Assembly (NCBI GenBank): GCA_024763405.1
Contig: JANTFQ010000051.1
Coordinates: 1 to 10,884 of the forward strand
Source: Calditrichaceae bacterium
GTDB lineage: Bacteria > Calditrichota > Calditrichia > Calditrichales > Calditrichaceae
Length of the DNA: 10,884 nt
Direction: 5' to 3'
The notes below the pieces were generated by a model. That model was given only the letters and a program-made list of their open reading frames with translations. It did no database searches and was not told the DNA's origin. Made by a program: the position numbers and the translations under genes. Below, piece by piece: positions 1-7,682 of the stretch (position 1 is its first letter; the number at the start of each line of letters is the position of its first letter).

Positions 1-2241
1 GGACTTTTATCTGGTGTGGCGAATTTCTCTGATTTTTGTTTAACATCCGCATTAACCGATACGCTTGCCGCAGATGATTATCTACTGCAAAACCGTATAA
101 CAGGACAGGTTTCCATTAACGGAACGATGCAGCAACCGCATTTAAAAGCACAGCTCAGTGCAGACCGTTTTGTGTTCAATAAAATCGGATATTACCGGGC
201 TGATATTGTGCTGGACGCAAACAAAGAACGCTTGTCCGTGGATTCACTTAAAATATCTTTAAACAATGTACCGATTTCAGAAGGTAATTTTTCAGTTTCC
301 CTGAGCGATAAGATGCTGAGCGGTAATTTTACCGGTTCTGATGTAGATATTGAAAAGGTTTTCAATGCGATTGATCCCGAAAGCCATTTTTTAAACGGGC
401 TGGCCTCATATGCATTAAGCCTTGGCGGATCCTACACCAATCCAAAAATCGCTTGCAGCGGTTTAATACAAAACGGGCGTTTGTATAACACGCCTTTCGA
501 TCATCTGGATTTTCAGTTTACCGATGCTCTGAGCGGACCAAATTATTTTATGAAACCGGAAGGGCACCGTATCGTTTTTAGTAATCTGGTTCTTGCCCGT
601 GAAGGGGATTTTAGCCTCGAAGCTCAGGGTAATGTCCCGATGAAAAAAGATGATTCTCTGGACGTGAAGCTTCATTTTAAAGGGGATGCTCTGGCTTTCC
701 TTCCCACCTGGGTTGATTTCTTTGAAGGCGGCACCTCGCTTGCCGATATTAGAGCAGAACTCGGTGGAACCCGCGGTAAAATCCGGATTAAAAGCAGTAC
801 TTGCAATATCGACCGTGGTGAACTTTGGATGGCTTCCGTGGCACCGCATGTTCAGAATATCCATGGTACGATTGAACTGAAAAAGGGTACTAATCAGGTT
901 AATTTTGTCAATTTAAAAGCTTCGGTGGATGACAGAACTGTAACCTTTAACACGGTTCGCAATATAACCACCTCTTCGGGCCGCAAACTAAAACCCTGGT
1001 ATTTTAAAGGCATCGATTTGGATTTCGGCGTCATCGATATCAAAACTGAAAAAGGTGGTGTGGAACTTAACATTCCAGGCCTGATGAAACCAGAAGATAG
1101 CGGATTCCTATATTTAACAGGGAAAAGTAAAGACGAAGATTTCTATTTTGCGGGTCCGGTTAAACATCCGGTGGCCTATGGAACGCTGCGTCTTTATAAT
1201 GCCAGAGCAACCTATCCTTTTATTGCCCCGGAAAAAAGAAGTCGAAAAAAATCCACTGCTGTCGAATTTCTTTCCAATATGGATTGGGATGTAATGCTGA
1301 AATCGGGTAAGGATGTGGTTTATCATAAAGAAATACCCGCTTATATTGATAATGTAAATACGGAATTGTATATGGACGAATCCAGTCCGGGACTCTACTT
1401 TAAAGGCATTATCAGCAATGGAACCTTTAAACCGGTTGGCAAATTAAATTCCAGCCGGGGGCGCCTCGAATACCTGGATCAAAACTTTAAAGTCGATTTC
1501 TTTTCGGTTGAATTTACCGATTGGGATCCTTATCCGCTTATTTCGGGAAGAGCCTGGACTACTGTTCGGGACAGTATCGGAGCGATTCCCAAAACCATTT
1601 ATTTAAAACTGTACGCAGTTGATAAAGAGACAAACGCGGAAAAGCATCAGGGGAGTCTGGAAGATTTCCGTTTTAAACTGGAATCAGCCGATCCCCAAAT
1701 AGGGGAAGATCAGGAGCAGGTTCTTTCGTATATGGGATTTTCGGTGGGAAATTTGAAGGAAAAAGCAACCAGCGTCGGCGGTTCCATAACCGAACGATAT
1801 CTTATCCGACCCTTGCTTCGTCCCATTGAGCGGGTGCTGGAGCAGGGCCTCGGTGTGGACATGGTGCGTATAAATTCCAATATCGCCAAGAATTTGTTCT
1901 TTTCCAGTTTTGGGTATAGTTCGAATGAAAATTTATTTTTTAATCCGTTTACATCAAATTCATCTTATCTGTTTTTAATGCAGAGTTCGGATATAACCAT
2001 TGGAAAATATTTATCCAAAGATTTATTTTTGACGTATACCGGCCAGTTGGTTTCGGTTTATAATCAAAATGAACCGCAATTGGACATCAATCACTCTTTT
2101 GGAATAGAATATCGGTTTTTACGGAACGTTTTGGTAGAATTTGAGTTTGACCGGGAGTTGATGCGTTACCAAAGACTTACAAATGAAAAACAATATTTAA
2201 ATGATTTTAAAATTAGATTAAGACAATCCTTTACTTTTTAA
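1..2241 (+). CDS. tamB: TamB-like translocation/assembly module protein, C-terminal part (5' end outside window)
   Basis: The reading frame is open from base 1, so this is the 3' part (746 residues) of a longer gene. The GTG at 16 is probably not the true start. Proteins of this family span the periplasm as a long beta-rich groove. In E. coli TamB partners a BamA-family protein and has roles in outer-membrane protein assembly and phospholipid transport. The sequence shows repetitive beta-strand-rich AsmA/TamB-type segments. It ends in a DUF490/TamB C-terminal domain (about residues 400-746) with an LSYMGF segment at 575-580, an amphipathic stretch before GLGVDMVRI at 616-624, and a barrel-like tail ending in Phe. 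E. coli TamB has about 1,260 residues, so several hundred N-terminal residues, including the membrane anchor, are probably upstream. It sits 16 bases before bamA, which suggests cotranscription. The family call is firm; the exact function is inferred. Confidence 0.85.
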   Translation, partial: GLLSGVANFSDFCLTSALTDTLAADDYLLQNRITGQVSINGTMQQPHLKAQLSADRFVFNKIGYYRADIVLDANKERLSVDSLKISLNNVPISEGNFSVSLSDKMLSGNFTGSDVDIEKVFNAIDPESHFLNGLASYALSLGGSYTNPKIACSGLIQNGRLYNTPFDHLDFQFTDALSGPNYFMKPEGHRIVFSNLVLAREGDFSLEAQGNVPMKKDDSLDVKLHFKGDALAFLPTWVDFFEGGTSLADIRAELGGTRGKIRIKSSTCNIDRGELWMASVAPHVQNIHGTIELKKGTNQVNFVNLKASVDDRTVTFNTVRNITTSSGRKLKPWYFKGIDLDFGVIDIKTEKGGVELNIPGLMKPEDSGFLYLTGKSKDEDFYFAGPVKHPVAYGTLRLYNARATYPFIAPEKRSRKKSTAVEFLSNMDWDVMLKSGKDVVYHKEIPAYIDNVNTELYMDESSPGLYFKGIISNGTFKPVGKLNSSRGRLEYLDQNFKVDFFSVEFTDWDPYPLISGRAWTTVRDSIGAIPKTIYLKLYAVDKETNAEKHQGSLEDFRFKLESADPQIGEDQEQVLSYMGFSVGNLKEKATSVGGSITERYLIRPLLRPIERVLEQGLGVDMVRINSNIAKNLFFSSFGYSSNENLFFNPFTSNSSYLFLMQSSDITIGKYLSKDLFLTYTGQLVSVYNQNEPQLDINHSFGIEYRFLRNVLVEFEFDRELMRYQRLTNEKQYLNDFKIRLRQSFTF

Positions 2242-2247
2242 ATTTTT

Positions 2248-2252
2248 GGAGG
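2248..2252 (+). promoter_or_regulatory. Shine-Dalgarno site of bamA
   Basis: GGAGG lies five bases before the GTG at 2258. It decides the start: an in-frame TTG at 2246 overlaps this site and would place four extra residues before a clean signal peptide. The GTG at 2258 is therefore the better start. Confidence 0.8.
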
Positions 2253-2257
2253 AAATA

Positions 2258-4585
2258 GTGCAGAGGTTAATTCGGGTTTTTCTCATTACACTTTTTACGA
2301 TGGCTGCCGTACAGGCCCAGACCCATAAAGTAAAACTGAATTCCATAACAGTCGATGGCAATATTACCGCCGACGCCGCGATGATTCGATTAAATTCCGG
2401 ATTGATTTCAGGCGCCAATGTGAGCGGAGAAGATATTCAACAGGCCGTTAGAAATTTATGGTCTCTTAATATCTTTTCGGATATTCAGATTTATGTTACC
2501 AACCAAAGCATGGAAGGGCTCGATCTGTTTATCAAAGTAAAGGAATATCCCCGGCTGCGGGAGGTGAAAATTGAGGGCTTTGACGCGTTGTCTAAAGACG
2601 AAGTGGAAGACGAACTGGATACCTATCGCGGGATGGTGATTACCCCTTTCCGTATGGCAAAAATGAAAAAGTTTTTGCTTAAAAAATATCACACAGAGGG
2701 ATATTTGCTGGCGGAGGTTGCGATTGATACGGTGAAGGCCGGTAAAAACTATGTTAATTTAAACGTTGTGATTGATGAAGGTAGTGAGGTACAGGTCGAA
2801 AAAATCAACTTCCATGGAAATGAAAATATTGATGCGGATGATCTGCGCGATGCAATGGAAGAAATAAAAGAAGACCGTTGGTGGCGCAGCGCGGATTTTG
2901 ATCCCAAAAAATATGAAGAAGACAAAGATAAGGTTGTTCTTTATCTTAAAGAAAACGGATATCGCGATGCGGAAATTTTACGCGACTCCTTATCCTATAG
3001 TGAAGATCGTTCCGATTTGTATATTGATATCTGGCTGAACGAAGGGAATAAGTATTATTTTGGTGATATTAGTTTTGAAGGCAATGTGCTTTTTAGTGAT
3101 GAAATGCTGAAGGAAAACCTGGATATTGAAAAAGGAGATTTGTACAACCAAAAGAAATATGATGAAGGTGTTCGGGACCGGCTCCAGAAAATGTATTACA
3201 ACCAGGGCTACCTGTTTGCCAATATTCAACCCAAAGAAACACCGGTGCACAACGACACATTGAATATTAATTTTCGAATTCTCGAAGGACACGTTGTTCA
3301 TATAAAAGAAATTATTGTTAATGGTAACGATAAAACAGAAGAAAAGGTCATTCGCCGGGAATTCAAAATCCATCCGGGTGATGTCTTCAACAGCAGCAAG
3401 CTGGAACGCTCCATCCGTGATGTTACCATTTTGAATTACTTTGCGTATGCCAATCCCGATGTAAAACTTCTGCCTAATGATGATAAAAATGTAAACCTTG
3501 TGCTGGACGTAAAAGAGAAATCTACCGATATGGCCAATATGTCTGCAGGTTACAGTCAGCGGGATGGCATGATTGGCAGCGTTGGTCTGACATTTAATAA
3601 TTTCTCGCTGGCACATCCCTTATCCGGAGGCGGCGGACAGCGCCTCGTATTCGACTGGCAGTTTGGCAGCATCTATCGTTCCATCTCAATTAGTTTTACG
3701 GAACCCTGGTTGTTCGATACGCCGACTCTGGGCGGATTTTCTATCTTTGATACCCGTCGTGGAGGCGGCTATTATCCCTGGGATCAAAATGACCGCGGTG
3801 CCTCTCTTCATTTAGGGCGGCGTTTCTACTGGCCGGATAACTATTTCCGTGGTGACTGGATTTTACGCTATGCGCAATCGCGCATTGATAATATCCGTGA
3901 CCCGGAACTGGCAGACCGCTATAGTCAGTATTATGGGAAGAGCGGCGCCAGTCAGCAGGTGAGTATTACCCAGATTTTTTCCAGGGACAGCCGGAATAAT
4001 CCGGAATTCCCGACACGGGGTTCATCGCATTCGATCAGTACCGAGTTATCGGGCGGAATTCTGGGCGGCGACCAGGACTTTTTTAAAGTGAATCTCTCGG
4101 CCGAATGGTTTATTCCCCTGCCTTTTGGGTTGGTGCTGTACAGTCAGAATAAATACGGAATTCTAAAAAAGCTGACCAATGAAACAAATATTCTTTATGG
4201 TGAATATTACTATCTCGGCGGAAGCGGTCTTGGTTTTTCGGAGGGATTGCGCGGTTATGACGACGGCCAGATTGGGCCTCTAACCGCAGGCGGAAGTCCC
4301 AAGGGCGGTAAGTCTATGTTTAAAACCTCTCTTGAATTGCGTTTCCCGATTGCACCGAATCCCACTATTTTTGGATTGTTGTTCGCGGATGCAGGAAATG
4401 TGTGGGAAGAAATCGGACAAACCAACCCCTTTGACTTGTATCGCTCTGTGGGTGTAGGTGTTCGTCTGTTTATGCCGATGATTGGGATAATCGGTATTGA
4501 TTTCGGATACGGTTTTGATTATTACAATGAAAATTTACAGCGTTCCGGAAAATGGAAAGTGCATTTTCAATTTGGTCGTTTTTAA
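2258..4585 (+). CDS. bamA: Outer membrane protein assembly factor BamA
   Basis: BamA is the central subunit of the BAM complex, which folds and inserts beta-barrel proteins into the outer membrane. The GTG start preceded by GGAGG gives 775 residues (E. coli BamA has 810). A signal peptide occupies residues 1-20, with likely cleavage after VQA. Five POTRA domains follow, at roughly 24-97, 100-174, 178-262, 265-342 and 346-420; several open with the typical V.I.G or I.F.GN strand. The 16-stranded barrel covers about 425-775. It carries the loop-6 signature LRGYDD (664-669), the late-strand motif FADAGNVW (709-716) and a C-terminal Phe, as expected of a BAM substrate. The gene stands between tamB and skp. 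No BamB, C, D or E gene is visible. The five POTRA domains and the place beside skp and lpx genes favour BamA over a TamA paralogue. Confidence 0.97.
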   Translation: MQRLIRVFLITLFTMAAVQAQTHKVKLNSITVDGNITADAAMIRLNSGLISGANVSGEDIQQAVRNLWSLNIFSDIQIYVTNQSMEGLDLFIKVKEYPRLREVKIEGFDALSKDEVEDELDTYRGMVITPFRMAKMKKFLLKKYHTEGYLLAEVAIDTVKAGKNYVNLNVVIDEGSEVQVEKINFHGNENIDADDLRDAMEEIKEDRWWRSADFDPKKYEEDKDKVVLYLKENGYRDAEILRDSLSYSEDRSDLYIDIWLNEGNKYYFGDISFEGNVLFSDEMLKENLDIEKGDLYNQKKYDEGVRDRLQKMYYNQGYLFANIQPKETPVHNDTLNINFRILEGHVVHIKEIIVNGNDKTEEKVIRREFKIHPGDVFNSSKLERSIRDVTILNYFAYANPDVKLLPNDDKNVNLVLDVKEKSTDMANMSAGYSQRDGMIGSVGLTFNNFSLAHPLSGGGGQRLVFDWQFGSIYRSISISFTEPWLFDTPTLGGFSIFDTRRGGGYYPWDQNDRGASLHLGRRFYWPDNYFRGDWILRYAQSRIDNIRDPELADRYSQYYGKSGASQQVSITQIFSRDSRNNPEFPTRGSSHSISTELSGGILGGDQDFFKVNLSAEWFIPLPFGLVLYSQNKYGILKKLTNETNILYGEYYYLGGSGLGFSEGLRGYDDGQIGPLTAGGSPKGGKSMFKTSLELRFPIAPNPTIFGLLFADAGNVWEEIGQTNPFDLYRSVGVGVRLFMPMIGIIGIDFGYGFDYYNENLQRSGKWKVHFQFGRF

Positions 4586-4630
4586 GTTTTTTTATATATT
4601 AAATGATATTCATTAATTACTTACTCGTAA

Positions 4631-4635
4631 GGAGG
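4631..4635 (+). promoter_or_regulatory. Shine-Dalgarno site of skp
   Basis: GGAGG lies five bases before the GTG at 4641 and supports that non-ATG start. The AT-rich 55-base gap upstream (4586-4640) shows no clear terminator. Confidence 0.75.
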
Positions 4636-4640
4636 AACTT

Positions 4641-5165
4641 GTGAAGTTCAACAAATCAATCTTATTAATCATAGTCTCAATAATGATCGCTATTCCGGCT
4701 TTTGCCCAGAAATTTGGTTATGTTCAGTCGCAAAAAGTATTAGCCCAGTATCAGGAATATGTGGATGTGCAGACAAAGCTGAATGAAATCCGTAACGGAT
4801 ACGACGTTGACTATCAGAAAATGCTTAAAGAATATAATGACATGCTGCAGGAAATTGATTCTCAGAGTCTGCTTTTAAGCCCTGAAAAAAAACAGGAAAA
4901 AATGAAAAACGCGCAGCAGAAGGCGCAGGATATTGAACGCTTTAAGTACGAAAAGCTGGGACCTGAAGGCGAATTTTATAAAAAGAGCATGGAATTAACC
5001 AAGCCGATCATTGACAAAATCAATGCCTTGATTGAAAAAATTGGCAACGAAGAAGAGTATGATTTTATTTTTGACGCCTCTTCCGGTGCATTGGTACACG
5101 CCAATCCAAAATTTGATATTACAGACCGCATCCTCGAGGAACTGAACAAGGTTTCTGGCAAATAG
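4641..5165 (+). CDS. skp: Periplasmic chaperone Skp/OmpH family
   Basis: Skp is a trimeric periplasmic chaperone that holds unfolded outer-membrane proteins between the Sec translocon and BAM. The GTG start encodes 174 residues (E. coli Skp has 161). A signal peptide runs over residues 1-22 with cleavage after AFA. The mature protein opens with the typical beta strand FGYVQSQKVL. It then has a long, charged, Gln- and Lys-rich helical region (about 40-140) that would form the coiled-coil tentacles. A short C-terminal segment, YDFIFDASSGALV, returns to the trimer core, as in OmpH family proteins. Its place between bamA and lpxD matches the E. coli order bamA-skp-lpxD. The stop is 11 bases before lpxD, so cotranscription is likely. 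Primary sequence conservation in this family is low, but length, fold pattern and context agree. Confidence 0.93.
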   Translation: MKFNKSILLIIVSIMIAIPAFAQKFGYVQSQKVLAQYQEYVDVQTKLNEIRNGYDVDYQKMLKEYNDMLQEIDSQSLLLSPEKKQEKMKNAQQKAQDIERFKYEKLGPEGEFYKKSMELTKPIIDKINALIEKIGNEEEYDFIFDASSGALVHANPKFDITDRILEELNKVSGK

Positions 5166-5176
5166 CGGGAAGTAAA

Positions 5177-6241
5177 ATGACCTTAAAAGAACTTGCCGCC
5201 CTTCTTGGGGGTGAACTTCATGGCCCGGAAGATCTGCAAATCACCGAGCCGGCAAAGATAGAATCAGCAAAGGAAGGTGCGATCACCTTCCTTTCCAATT
5301 TAAAGTATAAGCATTTCCTGGAAGGAACAAAAGCCAGTGCAGTTTTACTGGATCAGGCCAATGAAAGTATCAAATTACCGTATATCCTGGTCCCCAACGC
5401 CTATGCCGCTTTTGTACAGGTACTTAAAATATTTGAACCGGAACTGCATACGTCCATTCGCGGTATTTCCGAATTTACCTTCATCGATCAAACAGCACAT
5501 GTGCACGAAACAGTCCGTGCTGCTCCATTTGTATACATAGGTCCCAATGTTTCGGTCGGTAAAAACACGATTCTCTATCCCGGTGTTGTTTTGCTGGATA
5601 ATGTAATTGTAGGTGACGACTGTGTTCTCTATCCCAATGTTTCCGTGCGTGAAAACTGCATAATTGGTAACCGGGTGATTTTGCAAAACGGCTCTGTTGT
5701 GGGCAGCGATGGATTTGGCTTTGCACCCTATGAAGGTAAGTATATAAAAATTCCCCAGATGGGAATTGTGAGAATTGAAGACGACGTTGAAATAGGCGCT
5801 AATACAACACTTGACCGGGCGACGCTGGGTGAAACGATTGTTCGCCAGGGAACAAAGTTAGATAATCTGATTCAGATAGCCCATAATGTGGTCGTTGGTA
5901 AACATACCGTTATGGCCGCTCAATCCGGAATTGCGGGCAGTACCGAGGTGGGGGACAATGTCTCCGTCGGCGGACAGGTGGCAATTGTCGGACACATAAA
6001 GGTTGGGGACGGAAGTTCCATTGCGGGTAAAAGCGGAATTACAAATAATGTTCCGGAAAAATCGGTTATGTGGGGAATGCCGGCCATGCCGATTACAAAA
6101 TTTAAACGGATGGAAATTAGTATGCGCCGTCTTCCACAGATGTTGCAGCGTATAAAAGATTTAGAAAAAGAATTAAACATTTTAAAAAATGAACTGGAAG
6201 AATCACGGGGTATTGATGGACAAGAAACAACGAACGATTAA
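5177..6241 (+). CDS. lpxD: UDP-3-O-(3-hydroxyacyl)glucosamine N-acyltransferase LpxD
   Basis: LpxD catalyses the third step of lipid A synthesis: it transfers a 3-hydroxyacyl chain from ACP to the 2-amino group of UDP-3-O-acylglucosamine. The 354-residue protein has the three expected parts. These are an N-terminal uridine-binding domain (about 1-100, starting TLKELAALLGGEL), a left-handed beta helix of hexapeptide repeats (about 105-300), and a C-terminal helical tail (about 305-345) rich in Lys, Glu and Leu. The likely catalytic His is H236 in QIAHN, matching E. coli H239, and H273 in IVGH matches H276. The ATG is preceded by GGGAAG at 5167-5172. The 3' end overlaps lpxC-fabZ by 26 bases in another frame, so the two are probably translationally coupled. 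LpxA is a related beta-helix enzyme, but the N-terminal domain and helical tail settle this one as LpxD. Confidence 0.97.
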   Translation: MTLKELAALLGGELHGPEDLQITEPAKIESAKEGAITFLSNLKYKHFLEGTKASAVLLDQANESIKLPYILVPNAYAAFVQVLKIFEPELHTSIRGISEFTFIDQTAHVHETVRAAPFVYIGPNVSVGKNTILYPGVVLLDNVIVGDDCVLYPNVSVRENCIIGNRVILQNGSVVGSDGFGFAPYEGKYIKIPQMGIVRIEDDVEIGANTTLDRATLGETIVRQGTKLDNLIQIAHNVVVGKHTVMAAQSGIAGSTEVGDNVSVGGQVAIVGHIKVGDGSSIAGKSGITNNVPEKSVMWGMPAMPITKFKRMEISMRRLPQMLQRIKDLEKELNILKNELEESRGIDGQETTND

Positions 6242-7631
6242 AAAAGAAGTTTCCTATGAAGGCCGCGGGCTGCATACCGGGAATAAAACCAAAATCACGT
6301 TTAAACCCGCTGCTGAAAATTTCGGGTTCCGATTTTTACGCACCGATATTAAAAATGCGCCGGAAATCCCCGCTCTTGTTGATTATGTGGTTCAGGATCA
6401 TGAACTCGACAGTCTGCGTGGTACGACGCTTAAAAAGGACGAAGTGGAAGTGCATACAGTCGAACATGTTCTTGCTGCACTCGCAGGACTGGAAATCGAC
6501 AATGTGCTGATCGAACTCGAAGGAAACGAGCCACCCATCGGAGATGGCTCTGCGATGCCTTTTGTAAATCGTCTGCTCGAGGCCGGAATAGAAGAGCAGG
6601 ATGCCATCAAAGAATATCTTGTTGTGGAAGAGCCTCTTGGTTTCTCGGATGAACAACGCGGAATCGAATACGCAGCCCTACCCACCGATGATTACCGTTT
6701 AACGGTGATGGTGGACTATAAAAACCCCGCCCTCGGCAGCCAGCATTCCGGCCTGTTTTCGATGGAAAAGGAATTTATTTCGGAATTTGCCCCGGCCCGT
6801 ACCTTTTGTTTTCTGCACGAAGTGGAAATGCTTGCCGAGCAGGGATTAATCAAAGGTGGAGATTTAGATTCGGCGGTTGTGATTGTGGATCGTGATTTAA
6901 ATGATACGGATATGCAGCGCCTGAAAAAAATGTTTGAAATAGATGAAACGGTAGAGCTGGGTACCAATGGAATTTTAAATAATAAAACTCTGCGGTTCAG
7001 AAATGAGCCAAGCCGTCATAAACTACTGGACTTGCTTGGTGATTTAGCGCTGGCCGGTGTAAATATTAAAGCGCAAATTTTAGCAGCACGCCCCGGTCAT
7101 CAGAATAATATCGAGTTTGCCCGATTACTGCGCACGTATTATAAAAAACAGACCCTGACCCGCAAATACCAGGATGTCAGTAAAAAGGGCGTTGTCTTTG
7201 ATATCAATGCCATCAAAAAAATTCTGCCGCACCGCTATCCCTTTTTACTGGTTGATTCGATTATCGAACTGGAACCGGAGAAAAAGGCAGTTGGGATTAA
7301 AAACGTAACCACGAACGAACCTTTTTTCCAGGGACATTTTCCGCAGAAACCGGTAATGCCGGGCGTTCTCATTGTGGAAGCGATGGCGCAGGTCGGTGGT
7401 ATTTTACTGTTGAATGAACAGGCGGATGTGGGCAATAAACTCGTCTTTTTTATGGGTATCGACAATGTGAAATTCCGTAAGATTGTGCAGCCGGGCGATC
7501 AATTAGTAATGGAATTGATCATGCTTAAAAACAGACGTTCTACCTTTAAGATGGCCGGGAAAACCTATGTAAAAGGGGAACTGGTATGCGAAGCGGAAAT
7601 GATGGCCGCTGTTGTGGACAGTGAAAGTTAA
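6216..7631 (+). CDS. lpxC-fabZ: Bifunctional UDP-3-O-acyl-GlcNAc deacetylase / 3-hydroxyacyl-ACP dehydratase (LpxC-FabZ fusion)
   Basis: This is one 471-residue protein with two enzymes. The LpxC part (about 1-310) removes the acetyl group from UDP-3-O-acyl-GlcNAc, the committed step of lipid A synthesis. Its zinc ligands are visible: H84 in TVEH, then H268 and D272 in RHKLLD. E83 and H295 (in RPGH) are the expected catalytic residues. After a short linker (about 311-327) comes a FabZ hot-dog domain, which dehydrates 3-hydroxyacyl-ACP in fatty acid synthesis. It has catalytic H339 in LPHRYPFLLVD and E388 in PGVLIVEAMAQ. All key residues of both domains are present. The ATG at 6216, behind GGGG at 6207-6210, begins MDKKQRTIKKEV as LpxC homologues do; an ATG at 6189 would add nine unlikely residues. 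Such fusions are known in Bacteroidota and relatives. Confidence 0.98.
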   Translation: MDKKQRTIKKEVSYEGRGLHTGNKTKITFKPAAENFGFRFLRTDIKNAPEIPALVDYVVQDHELDSLRGTTLKKDEVEVHTVEHVLAALAGLEIDNVLIELEGNEPPIGDGSAMPFVNRLLEAGIEEQDAIKEYLVVEEPLGFSDEQRGIEYAALPTDDYRLTVMVDYKNPALGSQHSGLFSMEKEFISEFAPARTFCFLHEVEMLAEQGLIKGGDLDSAVVIVDRDLNDTDMQRLKKMFEIDETVELGTNGILNNKTLRFRNEPSRHKLLDLLGDLALAGVNIKAQILAARPGHQNNIEFARLLRTYYKKQTLTRKYQDVSKKGVVFDINAIKKILPHRYPFLLVDSIIELEPEKKAVGIKNVTTNEPFFQGHFPQKPVMPGVLIVEAMAQVGGILLLNEQADVGNKLVFFMGIDNVKFRKIVQPGDQLVMELIMLKNRRSTFKMAGKTYVKGELVCEAEMMAAVVDSES

Positions 7632-7645
7632 TACAAATATATAAA

Positions 7646-7662
7646 CAGATAATGAATATCTG
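7646..7662 (+). promoter_or_regulatory. Small inverted repeat in the lpxC-fabZ to lpxA gap
   Basis: CAGATA and TATCTG form perfect six-base arms around a five-base loop, ending ten bases before the lpxA ribosome binding site. The stem is AT-rich and weak, with no T-run after it, so it is not a terminator. It may affect mRNA processing or lpxA translation, or be chance. Confidence 0.25.
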
Positions 7663-7672
7663 AACATTATTC

Positions 7673-7677
7673 GGGAG
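7673..7677 (+). promoter_or_regulatory. Shine-Dalgarno site of lpxA
   Basis: GGGAG lies five bases before the TTG at 7683. It supports this unusual start codon. No in-frame ATG or GTG nearby gives the expected LpxA N-terminus. Confidence 0.65.
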
Positions 7678-7682
7678 TTTAG

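Noticed and set aside
16..18. GTG as the start of the tamB-like gene
   Set aside because: The frame is open to base 1, no ribosome binding site is seen, and the family is much longer than 741 residues.
2246..2248. TTG as the bamA start
   Set aside because: It overlaps the GGAGG site that serves the GTG at 2258, and the signal peptide begins properly from that GTG.
2990..3616. 208-residue open frame on the minus strand
   Set aside because: It lies fully inside bamA POTRA coding sequence, has no recognisable domain, and its composition (rich in Ile, Phe, His and Asn) looks like the complement of a real gene.
5375..5726. Two minus-strand open frames with repeated HWD-like segments
   Set aside because: The repetition mirrors the hexapeptide repeats of lpxD on the other strand; no independent gene signals.
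6189..6191. ATG as the lpxC-fabZ start
   Set aside because: It would add nine residues unlike LpxC N-termini; the ATG at 6216 gives the expected start and has GGGG upstream.
6336..6967. Serine-rich open frames on the minus strand
   Set aside because: Antisense shadows of the LpxC domain; no plausible product or ribosome binding site.
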